Shown here in pieces: positions 26,086-34,946 of a stretch of 64,000 nucleotides of DNA. Location of the stretch: NCBI GenBank assembly GCA_016195325.1, contig JACPZX010000062.1, positions 1 to 64,000 on the forward strand, written 5' to 3'. Each line of letters starts with the position of its first letter. Positions within the stretch are counted from its first letter, which is position 1. Source of the stretch: Acidobacteriota bacterium (GTDB taxonomy: Bacteria > Acidobacteriota > Polarisedimenticolia > JACPZX01). The notes under the pieces are model-generated. The model was not told where the DNA came from. It searched no databases and worked only from the letters and a program-made list of their open reading frames with translations. The position numbers and the translations under genes were made by a program.

Positions 26086-28086
26086 ATGCGCAAATCGATC
26101 CACCTGATCGTCCTCTTCGGCGTGCTTCTCGGCCTCTCGGCGGCGGCCTCTCCGGCCTTCGCCACGCACTTCCGGTTCGGGACGCTCACATGGAAGAAGC
26201 TCCCCGCGATCTCTCCCCTCACGGTCGAGTTCACGCTCACCGCCGCGTTTCGGCGCGATGGATACGTGGGGAGCGGGTCGGACAATCGCGTGATCGTCGG
26301 GGACGTCTTCAAGGAGATCATCGGCTTTACGACCCTCGACACGGGCGACGCCAACGTTCCGCTCGATCCGAACAACCTCCTGCGCTGGGAGGTCATCGCG
26401 ATGAACCTCAAGCAGAACTGGGTCATCGCGAAGGCGGAGATCGAGGATCCGAACGCCCCCGACAAGGTTCTGGACTACACCTACTCGGCGGAGAACGACA
26501 ACGGCACCCCCTGGGTCGCCGCGGTCGATTCCTGCTGCCGGACGCTGCTCCCCGAGCACATCAACAATTCCGGCTTGAGCTACCGGGTCGAGTCGCTCGT
26601 CGATCTGGATCCGAACAGGCCGAACGAGCCGCCGAAGACCCTGATCACGCCAATCGTCGGCTGCGAGTTGAACACGGTCTGCCAGTTCTTCGTCCTCGCG
26701 ACCGATCCGGACGGGGATCCGATGCGGTGGCGCCTCGCGACTCCGACCGAGGCCGGCAGCTTCTCGTTCGTCCATCCCGGGCCGCCGAACGCGCCCAATG
26801 CCCTGTCGGTCGATCCGAACACCGGGCTCGTCACCTGGAACACGACGGGCGCGACGCTGTCGTCCGATCCGAACGAGAGGTTCGGCAACTACTCGACGCA
26901 GATCGTCATCGAAGACCTCGATCCCAATGGCGCGCTGAAGGGCGGCAAGACCGCCGTGGATTTCTTCGTGCAGGTGATCAACCCGCCGCCCTTCGCGCCC
27001 CACTTCGATGTGCCGCCGACGCCGCCGTCCGGCGGGACGCGATCGGTCGACGTCGGCAACTATCTCTGCTTCGATCTCCAGGCGAGCGACCAGGACGTGA
27101 ACGACATCGTGGAGCTGGGTGACGCGAGCCTTCCGCAGGGGATGCAGTGCACCTACGGGCCGCCGGCTCATACGGTCACCGGCGAGTGCCTCTGGAAGCC
27201 CACGGCGGCCAACGTCGGCGGCGAGATCGTGGTCTTCACGGCCACCGACAACAACGGCATCGGCGCGCCCCCCCACTCGTTCGATCTCCAGATCACGAAC
27301 CAGTGCTCCACGTCGCCGCCGACCGTCCCGGACACCGACGGGGACGGGATCGCGGATCTGTGCGACGACTGTCCGTTCGTGGTCGATCCGAACCAGGTCG
27401 ACTCGGACAACGACAGGGTCGGCGACGCCTGCGACAACTGCGGGGTCTTCAATCCCTGCCAGTCCGATCACGACGGCGACGGGCACGCCGATCAGTGCGA
27501 CATCTGTCCCTTCAACTACAACCCGAGCCAGACGGACGTGGACGGCGACGGACTCGGCGACGCCTGTGACAACTGCCCGGCGGTCTCGAACCCCGGGCAG
27601 CAGGACGCTGACGGGGACGGAGTCGGCGACGCCTGTGACAGCTGCCCCACCGTCTACAACCCGGGCGACACCGACGGGGACGGGGATGGCGTGGGCGATG
27701 CGTGCGACAACTGCCCGCTGAACTCGAACCCCGGCCAGCAGAACAGCGACGGCGACAACGAGGGGGGTGACGCGTGCGACATCACCATCACCTTCCCGCT
27801 GGCGGGCCAGCTCACGTGCCTCGATCCGCCGCCCACGATCTCCTGGTCGCCCGAGGTCTACAACAGGTTCAAGGTCTTCGTCTCGTGGAGCTCGACGTTC
27901 CTCCCGACGGCCCAGGTGACGAGCGGTTCGACGCTGCTCAAGGGGCTCTCATGGACGATGCCCGCGAAGAAGTGGGCCAAGGCGTGCGCGGGGGCGAACC
28001 CGAACCTCTACTTCAGGGTCTTCGGCAAGAACAAGGGAACGGGGCTCGCCGAGCTCAGCGAGACGTCCGTGGTCCAGGTGAAGTAG
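26086..28086 (+). CDS. secreted protein with thrombospondin type 3 calcium repeats
   Basis: A 666-residue exported protein. ATG 26086 follows CAGGAG at 26075-26080 and begins a clean signal peptide ending near AFA at residue 26. The middle contains cadherin- or Ig-like sequence ([25 protein letters not shown]). Residues about 420-565 are tandem Asp-rich thrombospondin type 3 repeats of the form [15 protein letters not shown], each with paired cysteines and expected to bind calcium. The C-terminal domain ends without a recognisable sorting signal. It lies between btuCD and the convergent cobalamin operon and overlaps the last gene of that operon by 32 bp. Its role is unknown. Confidence 0.85.
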   Translation: MRKSIHLIVLFGVLLGLSAAASPAFATHFRFGTLTWKKLPAISPLTVEFTLTAAFRRDGYVGSGSDNRVIVGDVFKEIIGFTTLDTGDANVPLDPNNLLRWEVIAMNLKQNWVIAKAEIEDPNAPDKVLDYTYSAENDNGTPWVAAVDSCCRTLLPEHINNSGLSYRVESLVDLDPNRPNEPPKTLITPIVGCELNTVCQFFVLATDPDGDPMRWRLATPTEAGSFSFVHPGPPNAPNALSVDPNTGLVTWNTTGATLSSDPNERFGNYSTQIVIEDLDPNGALKGGKTAVDFFVQVINPPPFAPHFDVPPTPPSGGTRSVDVGNYLCFDLQASDQDVNDIVELGDASLPQGMQCTYGPPAHTVTGECLWKPTAANVGGEIVVFTATDNNGIGAPPHSFDLQITNQCSTSPPTVPDTDGDGIADLCDDCPFVVDPNQVDSDNDRVGDACDNCGVFNPCQSDHDGDGHADQCDICPFNYNPSQTDVDGDGLGDACDNCPAVSNPGQQDADGDGVGDACDSCPTVYNPGDTDGDGDGVGDACDNCPLNSNPGQQNSDGDNEGGDACDITITFPLAGQLTCLDPPPTISWSPEVYNRFKVFVSWSSTFLPTAQVTSGSTLLKGLSWTMPAKKWAKACAGANPNLYFRVFGKNKGTGLAELSETSVVQVK

Positions 28087-28645
28087 GAGCAACCGGCGGC
28101 GCCTTCCTGAACGTGACGTCGGCGCTCGCCTGGATCATGGTGTCGAGGACCTTGAGCGAGAGGATCTTCCCCTCGATCCCCATCTGGGCCGATCCCTCAC
28201 CCGCGACCTCCGAGAAGACGGACGGGATCGAGAACGGCCGCAGGTGGTCGGCGAGATCGATCGTGCCGAAGGCGGGGAGCTTCAGGGGGAGGCTCGCGAT
28301 CCTCGCCTCGTACGATTTCTTGATGTCGTTCCACGTCAGTGAGAGCGACACCTCGAGGACGTCCTCGATCGGCAGGGGAGTGCCCCTGTAGTCGAGCTTG
28401 AGCTGGACGCCCCCGTTGACGAAACGCACCTCGCGCGGGTTCGAGAGGGTGAGCGTCTCTGAGAGACCGTGCTTGCCGACGACGACCTCGTACGGGGTGA
28501 CCGCGCGCAGGAGGCTCTCGAGCGCCGGCGGATCCAGCGTGAACGTGATCGTTCCGGCCGAGGCGGGCAGCCAGAGGGCTGACGCCAGAATCCCGAGCGC
28601 GCCGGCGCGCCGCGCGAGCCTTCCCAGGTATGTCGTCGTCCGCAT
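28055..28645 (-). CDS. small exported protein, last gene of the cobalamin operon
   Basis: A 196-residue protein that I do not recognise. ATG 28645 starts a signal peptide of about 30 residues (basic start, then [16 protein letters not shown]). The mature part is beta-rich, with no cysteines and no membrane helix. It is 14 bp downstream of the propeller lipoprotein and is probably cotranscribed under the cobalamin riboswitch. The long open frame upstream of 28645 lies inside the preceding gene in another frame. A periplasmic role in corrinoid handling is only inferred from position. Confidence 0.7.
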   Translation of the reverse strand: MRTTTYLGRLARRAGALGILASALWLPASAGTITFTLDPPALESLLRAVTPYEVVVGKHGLSETLTLSNPREVRFVNGGVQLKLDYRGTPLPIEDVLEVSLSLTWNDIKKSYEARIASLPLKLPAFGTIDLADHLRPFSIPSVFSEVAGEGSAQMGIEGKILSLKVLDTMIQASADVTFRKAPPVAPTSPGPRTSR

Positions 28646-28659
28646 CTCAATCCTCCGCC

Positions 28660-30198
28660 TCAGGGGGTGACGGTCAGGCTTCGCGTCAGGATCGCCATCG
28701 ACGAAGGAGGCAGCGACAGCGCGATCCTCGTGATCTCGGTTCCCGTGGCGGCGTCGAAGACCCTCAGGCGCGGGTTCGAGAGGTCGTGCTCGGCCACGAG
28801 AAGGAAGCCGTCCCCATCGTAGCGGATCTCCGGGATGAGCGCGGCCGTCGAGAGGATGGTCGAGCCGATGGCACCGCTGTTCGGGTCGAAGGCGACGACG
28901 TCGTTGCGGCTCGCCGAGGTCACGACCACGGCATACCCCACCGTCCCGGACGTCACCGCCACCCCCGAGACGTTTCCCCCGAGATCGTCGTCGTCCACGA
29001 GGATTCCGCGCGTCGTCAGCGAGATGGGATCGATCACCTCCACGCCGCCGCTCAGCGTCTGCGGCAACAGCCCCTGGAAGATCCCCGCGTCGGCCAGGTA
29101 CACCTCCCCGGTGTCCGGGCGGATGGACGGCGGCCCGATCGGGTTCTGCCCGGCCAGCGTGATCGATCGGACCACCGTGCCGTCCGCCGGGTCGATGAAG
29201 GCGAGGAGGCCGGGGCCGTACTCGAAGAAGGTCGAGTCGATGTTCTGGAGCGTCGCGAGGACCATCCCGTTCGCCCGGACGAGGCGATCCGGGCGCGCGC
29301 TCCGGCTCGCGTTCGTGGCGATCGCGACGAGCGGGATCGTCCCAACCTCCGCCCCCGTCGCCGGGTCGGCGATGAGGATGTCGTTGAAGGCCGTCTCGTA
29401 GCGGGGGATGTAGAGCTTCCCGGGGGCCGCGAGGAGGGCGTCGTGCGGGTTGCTGCCGCTCCCGGTCGAGAACTGGCGCGCGGTCGTGAACCCCTTCGCC
29501 GGATCGAGGACCTGGACGTTGTCGAACGACAGGCGGTTGACGACGAAAGCCCCTCCCGCGGAGGCCGCCGCGACGGCGTCGCCGCTTACAAGCTCGACGT
29601 CGCGGCTCACCTTGAACTGCACGTCGTAGCGGACGGTGACGATTGAGACGGTCCCCTGCGTCGAGAAGTCCGTCGCGGCGATGAGATACCGGCGCTGCTT
29701 GATGCCGAACCAGCTTCCGGATTCGGGGAGATTCCCCAGCTCGGCGACGCCGTCGAGCCTGTGGCCCCCCGGCTCGATCGCCCCCGTGAGCGCGGGGAAG
29801 AGGATGGTGTTCCCGACGGTGACGGGCCCGAACGGGTCGATCGCGATCTCCCCTCCCGCGATCCTCCCGGTCACGCCGATCGGGCCGCTCGGGTCGACGT
29901 GCTTCGCGAGGCCGGCGACGGTCGCCCCCTGCACCGTGACGGTTCCCGCGAAGATCCCCGAGGGATTCCCGAGAGAGTTCGGGTCGATCTCGAGCGTGAG
30001 GTCCAGGTTGACGCCCGTCGCGGAGAACTCCGGGAAGAAGAGCGTCGGGTAGGAGGCGCTGATGTCGTACGTGGCGGCGATCGTCGCGGGCTCGTGCGGC
30101 GGTCCGCCGTTGAAGACGAAATCGTGACCGCACGCGGCGCACGCGAGGGCCAGCGCGAGCGCGACGGCGAGGCGACGGAAGGGAATGCGCGAGGGCAT
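28660..30198 (-). CDS. beta-propeller lipoprotein, BtuG-like in context
   Basis: A 512-residue surface protein candidate. ATG 30198 gives a short lipoprotein-type signal with cysteines near residues 20-23 (ALACAACGHD). The C-terminal two thirds contain repeated propeller-blade patterns (VLDPAKGF, IADPATGAEVGTI, FIDPADGTVVRSI, VIDPISL, AFDPNSGA, VFDAATGTEI), as in YncE-type propellers. The gene directly follows the TonB receptor, their stop and start overlapping at 30198-30200. In Bacteroides, BtuG is a propeller lipoprotein that binds B12 at the receptor. Equivalence is inferred from fold and position, not from close sequence identity. Confidence 0.75.
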   Translation of the reverse strand: MPSRIPFRRLAVALALALACAACGHDFVFNGGPPHEPATIAATYDISASYPTLFFPEFSATGVNLDLTLEIDPNSLGNPSGIFAGTVTVQGATVAGLAKHVDPSGPIGVTGRIAGGEIAIDPFGPVTVGNTILFPALTGAIEPGGHRLDGVAELGNLPESGSWFGIKQRRYLIAATDFSTQGTVSIVTVRYDVQFKVSRDVELVSGDAVAAASAGGAFVVNRLSFDNVQVLDPAKGFTTARQFSTGSGSNPHDALLAAPGKLYIPRYETAFNDILIADPATGAEVGTIPLVAIATNASRSARPDRLVRANGMVLATLQNIDSTFFEYGPGLLAFIDPADGTVVRSITLAGQNPIGPPSIRPDTGEVYLADAGIFQGLLPQTLSGGVEVIDPISLTTRGILVDDDDLGGNVSGVAVTSGTVGYAVVVTSASRNDVVAFDPNSGAIGSTILSTAALIPEIRYDGDGFLLVAEHDLSNPRLRVFDAATGTEITRIALSLPPSSMAILTRSLTVTP

Positions 30199-32249
30199 CA
30201 GAAGCTCGTCGCGATCTTGAGGAAGAGGCTGCGACCGGGCAGCGGGTAGCGCGCCACGTCCACGACCCGGCGATCGAGGAGGTTGTCCACCTCGAGGGCG
30301 ATTTCCGTCCGGGAGCTCGCGCGGACCCTCACCCCCGCGTCGTGGAGGTAGCGGGACGGAAGCTTCGTGAGGGAGGCGCTGGGGCCGGGGAGGTTTCCCG
30401 TAATCGCGGCGACCGGCCCGATGGCGTTCGCCCCGACGTACGCGAAGCGGTGGAAGAGCGTCGCGCGCCCGACGGTCAGCGACTCCGTCGCGTTCGCCTC
30501 GTCGCGCGGCCGTCCCGGAAGATCGCCCCCCGCGGTCGGCGTGTCGCCGTGATCGATCGGCCTCTGGTGCGTGTAGTTCGCCGACGCGACGAGCCGCTTC
30601 CACAGCCGCAGCGAGGCCGAGGTCTCGATCCCGGTGATCCGGGCCTGGCCCGTGTTGAAGGCCTTGAGCACGCGCGAGGTGAGCGGGTTGAGCTGGATCA
30701 GGTTGTCGGCGTCGGTGCGGAACGCCGTCAGCTCCAGCCGCACGCGGTCGAGAGCTCCCGCGCTCCCTCCCTCGAAGGTGACGCCGATGTCCCCGTTGAT
30801 CCCGCGCTCGGGGAGGAGGGCGGGGTTGCCGGCGATCGTCCCCTCGTTCCCGTACCTCTCGATCAGGTCGGGGGCGCGGTAGAAGCGGCCGAGGTTCCCC
30901 CGGACCGACCATCGAGGCGAGAGGATGAGCATCCCGCCGAGCCTCCCGGAGGTGGACGAGAGATCACCGGCCGGCGCCGCCGGGGCCCCCGGAGCGCCGC
31001 CATGGCTTCGATCCGAGATGAGATCGTAGCGAAGCGACGGCGCGACCAGGATGCGCCCGGCCGCGAGGTGGATCTCGTCCTCGACGACGGCGCTCGCCGA
31101 CGCGCGGCGGGCGGCGATCGCCTCGCCGGCCGGGTTGAGCCGGTCGATCGACGACGCGCTCTGCGCCCGCGGCTCCACCAGGACCGAGATGCGCTGCGAG
31201 GCCGAAGGCCGGCCGATGAGCGTCACCGTGGCGCCGGTCCCCTCCACGCGCGTCGTCTGGTCCCGCGGCGTCGGGTTGGCCCCGGCGATCGGGTCCGCGA
31301 ACGACTCCGACGTGTACGCGTGGTCCATCGATCCGCCGAGGCTCCACCCGCCCGCGGCGGGCTCGGGAGCGTCGCTCCCGACCCTGACAAGGCCGCGCTG
31401 GAGGGAGAAGGTGCCGTGCTCGGACTGGAAGGCGTCGATCCCCGGGACACCCTGCCGGCGCCGGAGCCACTCGGTCGAGACGGCGAGAGTCCTCGAGCCG
31501 GCGAGCGGGACATCCCCGCGGAGGCGGAGTGCCGTCGACCACGCCTCGTTGTTCGCGCGGACGCGCACCCGATCGTCACCCGTCGTCGCCTCGGTGCCGT
31601 GGTTGTCGAGGAAGTGGAAGTTTCCCTTCGTCGTCTCCGACTCCGCCGACGCGGCCCACCTCATCGGCCCCGTCCCCCAATCGGCGAGGGACGACAGCGT
31701 GCGGGTGCCGAACGATCCCGTCGAGACGGCTGCGGTGACTCGATCGGCGTCCTCGGGGGCGCGCGTGCGCACGTTCACGACCCCCCCGATCGACGAGGCG
31801 CCAAGCGACGCGGGGGCGAACCCCCGGTGGATCTCGATCGCGTCGAGCCCCGCGAGCGGGATGTCGGCGAGGTTGACGGCGCCTCCGAACGGGGAGTTGA
31901 GCGGCACACCGTCCACGCAGACGATCGTCTGGTTCGACGCCGAGCCGCGGATCATCGCCGTCGCGAAGCCGGTGACGCCGCCGTAGCGGCGGACCCTCAC
32001 CCCCGGCGTCTCGCCGAGGAGATCCGCGAGCGTGACGACGCGCCCCGCGAAATCCTCGGGGCGGATCGTCGTGACGAACGATGTCGGCGCCTCGCCGGCC
32101 GTCCCCCTCTTGCCGACGACCTCGACCTTCTCGGTCCCCCCGTCCACGGGCCGGTTCGCGTCGGCCGCCGGCGTGTTGGGATCCGCCGTGTCCGCCCGGA
32201 TCACGCCGGCGCACGCGGCGATCAGGAGCGCGGCGACGAGCGCCCTCAT
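30198..32249 (-). CDS. btuB: TonB-dependent outer membrane receptor, BtuB-type
   Basis: Outer membrane receptor of 683 residues. ATG 32249 gives a signal peptide (about 18 residues), a possible TonB box in EKVEVVG near residue 40, a plug domain to about 165 (LGETPGVRVRRYGG; MIRGSASNQTIVCVDGVPLN; SIGGVVNVRT), and then a 22-strand-type barrel ending in aromatic KIATSF. Plug and barrel length resemble BtuB-class receptors. It is third in an operon led by a cobalamin riboswitch, which supports corrinoid as ligand. Both gene borders overlap by a few bases. The open frame extending upstream to 33062 is not coding. Confidence 0.88.
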   Translation of the reverse strand: MRALVAALLIAACAGVIRADTADPNTPAADANRPVDGGTEKVEVVGKRGTAGEAPTSFVTTIRPEDFAGRVVTLADLLGETPGVRVRRYGGVTGFATAMIRGSASNQTIVCVDGVPLNSPFGGAVNLADIPLAGLDAIEIHRGFAPASLGASSIGGVVNVRTRAPEDADRVTAAVSTGSFGTRTLSSLADWGTGPMRWAASAESETTKGNFHFLDNHGTEATTGDDRVRVRANNEAWSTALRLRGDVPLAGSRTLAVSTEWLRRRQGVPGIDAFQSEHGTFSLQRGLVRVGSDAPEPAAGGWSLGGSMDHAYTSESFADPIAGANPTPRDQTTRVEGTGATVTLIGRPSASQRISVLVEPRAQSASSIDRLNPAGEAIAARRASASAVVEDEIHLAAGRILVAPSLRYDLISDRSHGGAPGAPAAPAGDLSSTSGRLGGMLILSPRWSVRGNLGRFYRAPDLIERYGNEGTIAGNPALLPERGINGDIGVTFEGGSAGALDRVRLELTAFRTDADNLIQLNPLTSRVLKAFNTGQARITGIETSASLRLWKRLVASANYTHQRPIDHGDTPTAGGDLPGRPRDEANATESLTVGRATLFHRFAYVGANAIGPVAAITGNLPGPSASLTKLPSRYLHDAGVRVRASSRTEIALEVDNLLDRRVVDVARYPLPGRSLFLKIATSF

Positions 32250-33472
32250 GGCACGCAGTCTCCCGACGCGGGAATCCGCCCGCGGCCGTTCGAGGTCGCG
32301 CCGTAGTCGCCGTTCTTGGGGCGCAGGAGGTAGTAGAAGGCCGCGCCGAGCGGCGGGATGGCGGTGTCGGGGTGATCCGCCGACGTCAGGTTGAACGAGT
32401 TGTCCTCGACGCACATGACGGCGCCGAGGTTGAGGGGATTGCTCGACTTCAGGACGCTCCCGACGCCGCCGCGGATCAGGTCGTACGTCGCCGCCGAGGA
32501 GAGAAAGTTCCACCGAAGCGAGTCGGTGGCCGTCGAGGGGAAGCCGAGCCCGGCGTCGTAGACGAACGACGGCGCGATCGCGGCCGTGAGAGGGGAGCGG
32601 CAGGTCGCCGCCTCGACGCCGTCGGCCACCCCGTCCCCGTCGGTGTCGGCGCGGAAGGGATCGCTCCCGTAGACGTTCGACTCGTCGGCGTCGGAGAGGC
32701 CGTCGCCATCGGTGTCGGGGCCTCCCTGCCCGAGAGGGATGGCGTGGAGCGCCACCACCGCGTCGAGGTCGAACCCCTCCGCCGTCCCCGCGAGCCCCGT
32801 CCCGAGATTGAGATCCGTTATCCGGATGAATCGCACCTGAGTGAGGCCCACCGTCGCGAGATCGAAGGCGTCCCCCCCCGCTCCCGAGACGCCGCCGGTG
32901 CCGTTCGGATCCCACGTCGCCGGATCGTCGGGGATCGTCCAGTTCCCGGTGAAGGTCGGCGTGATCCCCGCGAGCCCCTGAAGCATCGGGAGCGCGGAGC
33001 ACGGCGTCTGCTGCGAGCCGACCAGCGAGAGAGCCGAGGCGTTGTACGGGAAGGCGACCCACGTGAAGCCGTTCGACGACACCTCGACCGTCCCCGGCTC
33101 GGCGAAGACGTTGCAGGTGGAGGTCGGCGTCGTCGGCGTCGCCCCGACGAAGAAGGCGTTCTCGAAGACGATGAAATCGGGGCCCGGGCCGTCGACGATC
33201 GCGTTGTCGGTGAACGCGAGGGTGATCGACCCCCCGTGGCCGAGCGACACCACCGACGTCGACCCCTGCGTCGGCAATGAGTCCCCCGGCGGGCCGAGGA
33301 CGATCCCCGGCAGCTCAGCGTAACGGAAGCCGGTGTTCGGATCCGCGAACCCGCTCGTGAACGAGACGACCCGATCGGCGAAGCAGTCCACGGTGTCGGC
33401 GGCGGCCGGGGTCGCCACCGACACCATCGTCACGAGGACGACAAGGACGCGCTCAGTGAGCCGAGAGGCCAC
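32246..33472 (-). CDS. secreted cell-surface protein linked to cobalamin uptake
   Basis: A 408-residue exported protein with a signal peptide ending near AAADT. The N-terminal domain (about 28-240) has the pattern ELPGIVLGPPG, VVSLGHGGSITLAFTDN and DGPGPDFIVFENAF. I know this from surface proteins often found beside BtuB genes, though I cannot name a domain with certainty. Asp-rich type 3 repeat sequence follows (DTDGDGLSDADESNVYGSDP). A C-terminal module with WNFLSSAATYDLIRG and AFYYLLRPKNG is also seen in the large protein at 49278-52301. Its stop overlaps the receptor start as ATGA, and its own start overlaps the upstream gene by 20 bp. Confidence 0.75.
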   Translation of the reverse strand: MASRLTERVLVVLVTMVSVATPAAADTVDCFADRVVSFTSGFADPNTGFRYAELPGIVLGPPGDSLPTQGSTSVVSLGHGGSITLAFTDNAIVDGPGPDFIVFENAFFVGATPTTPTSTCNVFAEPGTVEVSSNGFTWVAFPYNASALSLVGSQQTPCSALPMLQGLAGITPTFTGNWTIPDDPATWDPNGTGGVSGAGGDAFDLATVGLTQVRFIRITDLNLGTGLAGTAEGFDLDAVVALHAIPLGQGGPDTDGDGLSDADESNVYGSDPFRADTDGDGVADGVEAATCRSPLTAAIAPSFVYDAGLGFPSTATDSLRWNFLSSAATYDLIRGGVGSVLKSSNPLNLGAVMCVEDNSFNLTSADHPDTAIPPLGAAFYYLLRPKNGDYGATSNGRGRIPASGDCVP

Positions 33473-34379
33473 GCGCTCCCTCTCCCGATCGCCTCAGGAT
33501 CCCCGCGAGCGCGGGGAGCGAAGCCGCCCCGCCCAGCGATCCCGGCGCGAAGAAGAGAAGGTCGTAGTCGACGTCGGCGCGGACGGACCGCCCCGACTGC
33601 GTGAAGACGTTGAAGCCGTCCTCGTACGCGGTGATCGCGACCGAATCGACGCTGAACCCGGTCAGAATCGAGAGGTCGACGACGGTCCTCCCTCCCGGAA
33701 TCGCCACCGGAAGCCCCCCCGCCCCGAGGCCGTAGACGGTCACGACCAGACTCCGATCGGCGGCGCTGTGCTCCGCCGTCACGAGGTACGTCGCCCCGGG
33801 GAGCAGCTCGAACTGCGTGCTGCTGAAGGTAAAGTCCGCGAAGGCGTCGTCCGAGACCGCCGAGCCGTAGACGGCCGGGGACAGGAATGGCCCGCCGAAG
33901 AAGGGGGAGACCTGCGGGAAGTAGGCGACGTCGATCGTGTCAAAGGTGTCGCTCCGGAAGTCTGCGACGTTCCCGGTGCGGTTGAAGCCGGTGGTCTGCG
34001 AGTTGATGAGCGAGAAGGTGATCGGGTGGAAACCGAACGGATCGGTCTCGAAGCCGGCCGCGCGGATCGAGAGGATCGCCCCGAAGACGAAGTCGTCGGC
34101 CTCGGTGTACGAGGCGCCGAGCGCGGCGACGGCGCGCGTCGAGGGGTGCGTCGAGTCGAAGCGCTCGACGAGAGAGCCGCTGGCGTCCGACGGGAACTTC
34201 GCGGCGGTCGAGGCGTCGAAGGCGAACGTCGCCGGGCCGGCTCCCTGGACGTCCAGGTTCGGATCGGTGCGCAGATCGAGGACGACGGCGCCCGCGTGGG
34301 CGTTGGTCGGCGCGAGGGTGCCGAGAACAAGAATCGCTGAAAGTGCGGAAGCAACGAGAGTCAGTCTTCGCTGGGACAT
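33453..34379 (-). CDS. exported protein, first gene under the cobalamin riboswitch
   Basis: A 308-residue exported protein of unknown family. ATG 34379 follows AAGGAGGGACTC and starts a signal peptide of about 27 residues ending NAHAG. The mature part is rich in Ser, Thr and Phe with alternating beta-type pattern, as in choice-of-anchor surface proteins (ADDFVFG, FELLPGATYLVTAE). The C-terminus LPALAGILRRSG is weakly reminiscent of a sorting tail but lacks the PEP motif. Being first behind the riboswitch, it is likely part of corrinoid acquisition, but no biochemical role can be read from sequence. Confidence 0.75.
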   Translation of the reverse strand: MSQRRLTLVASALSAILVLGTLAPTNAHAGAVVLDLRTDPNLDVQGAGPATFAFDASTAAKFPSDASGSLVERFDSTHPSTRAVAALGASYTEADDFVFGAILSIRAAGFETDPFGFHPITFSLINSQTTGFNRTGNVADFRSDTFDTIDVAYFPQVSPFFGGPFLSPAVYGSAVSDDAFADFTFSSTQFELLPGATYLVTAEHSAADRSLVVTVYGLGAGGLPVAIPGGRTVVDLSILTGFSVDSVAITAYEDGFNVFTQSGRSVRADVDYDLLFFAPGSLGGAASLPALAGILRRSGEGARGLSAH

Positions 34380-34486
34380 GAGTCCCTCCTTGGCGACTGA
34401 CCTCTCGGGGTGTGGAGGCGCCGGGGGATGGGAGCTCACCCGGCGATCGTCCAGCCTTTTCCCGAGAAGGCGGTTGACGAAAATGG

Positions 34487-34650
34487 GCTCGGGCAGGTTT
34501 CCTGGCTCGCGGCTCGGGCCTACTCTCCGCCCCTTCCCGGGGTTTTCATCCCCAGTGGGTTGCCTTGCGGATTTCGTCGCCGCTTACAGTTGCTGGACAG
34601 CGAGGGCTTCGCACCCTCTTCCCTGACACCCGGTCCCGTTGGAAAGAACG
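34487..34650 (-). promoter_or_regulatory. cobalamin riboswitch
   Basis: Read on the minus strand, the stretch contains the conserved pieces of the cobalamin aptamer in the right order. These are GGGAAG with the GGTGCGAAGCC stem, CAACTGTAAGCGG, a GCAACCCACTGG helix, GGGAAGG, and finally the B12 box AGCCAGGAAACCTGCC at 34492-34507. Transcription should start near 34662 from the promoter at 34669-34697. About 110 nt separate the B12 box from the first start codon at 34379. No T-run terminator is obvious there, so control may be at translation or by another fold. It should repress the five downstream genes when corrinoid is plentiful. Confidence 0.93.
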
Positions 34651-34668
34651 ACATCTTGCAGCGCGGTG

Positions 34669-34697
34669 AGAGTACGCCGACCATGGCGAGTGGTCAA
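34669..34697 (-). promoter_or_regulatory. promoter of the cobalamin uptake operon
   Basis: Minus-strand -35 TTGACC (34692-34697), 17-bp spacer and -10 TACTCT (34669-34674), placed just before the riboswitch. Confidence 0.7.
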
Positions 34698-34742
34698 GGG
34701 GATAGTGGAAACCGAGACCAGGGATGCGGCACCGGCGAACCC

Positions 34743-34846
34743 TGTCGACACTTGTTGAAACCTGTAGACACGATCGCGCCGGACACAGAGTGCGCTTCGG
34801 TCGGGTATCAGCGCCTCGAGGCGCGCACGTCTCCCGTCCCCGTGCG
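34743..34846. repeat. 104-bp direct repeat, copy 1
   Basis: Matches 39995-40098 without gaps. By my count 91 of 104 positions agree. It begins TGTCGACACTTGTTGAAAC and ends in CGTGCG. The left end is part of an imperfect palindrome. The right 39 bp encode, on the minus strand, the last residues of a serine hydrolase C-terminus (see the pseudogene entry). It marks the left border of the sigma/CHAT/RHS block. Confidence 0.85.
34808..34846 (-). pseudogene. 3' remnant of a second serine hydrolase gene
   Basis: The minus-strand codons read RTGTGDVRASRR and stop, against RTATGDVRAARR and stop at the end of the intact serine hydrolase gene at 40060. An open frame continues upstream for some tens of codons but without clear similarity to the intact protein. 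It is probably the tail of a lost paralogue. An alternative is that the shared 104 bp is itself a mobile repeat which supplied both C-termini. Confidence 0.5.
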
Positions 34847-34946
34847 GATAAGCAGGCGTCGTCTGAACGTGAACTTCGCGAGATAGTGGCTGCCGTCGTT
34901 GAACCCGACGGAGGGTCGCGATCCCCTCACCAGGATCGCGGCCGGT

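Noticed and set aside
26035-27486. 483-codon minus-strand frame opposite the type 3 repeat protein
   Set aside because: Translation is low-complexity and lacks any start signal; the plus strand has a signal peptide and repeats.
27330-27780. Tandem DNA repeats, considered as satellite or CRISPR
   Set aside because: They are degenerate codon-level repeats encoding thrombospondin type 3 units; there are no constant repeats with unique spacers.
30342-32306. 654-codon open frame on the plus strand opposite the TonB receptor
   Set aside because: Antisense frame; composition is that of a shadow, and the receptor on the other strand has clear motifs.
33453-33520. PEP-CTERM sorting signal at the end of the 308-residue protein
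   Set aside because: There is a short hydrophobic stretch and basic residues but no PEP motif and the helix is too short.
34410-34886. 158-codon plus-strand frame over the riboswitch
   Set aside because: It runs through a clear cobalamin aptamer and promoter on the other strand.
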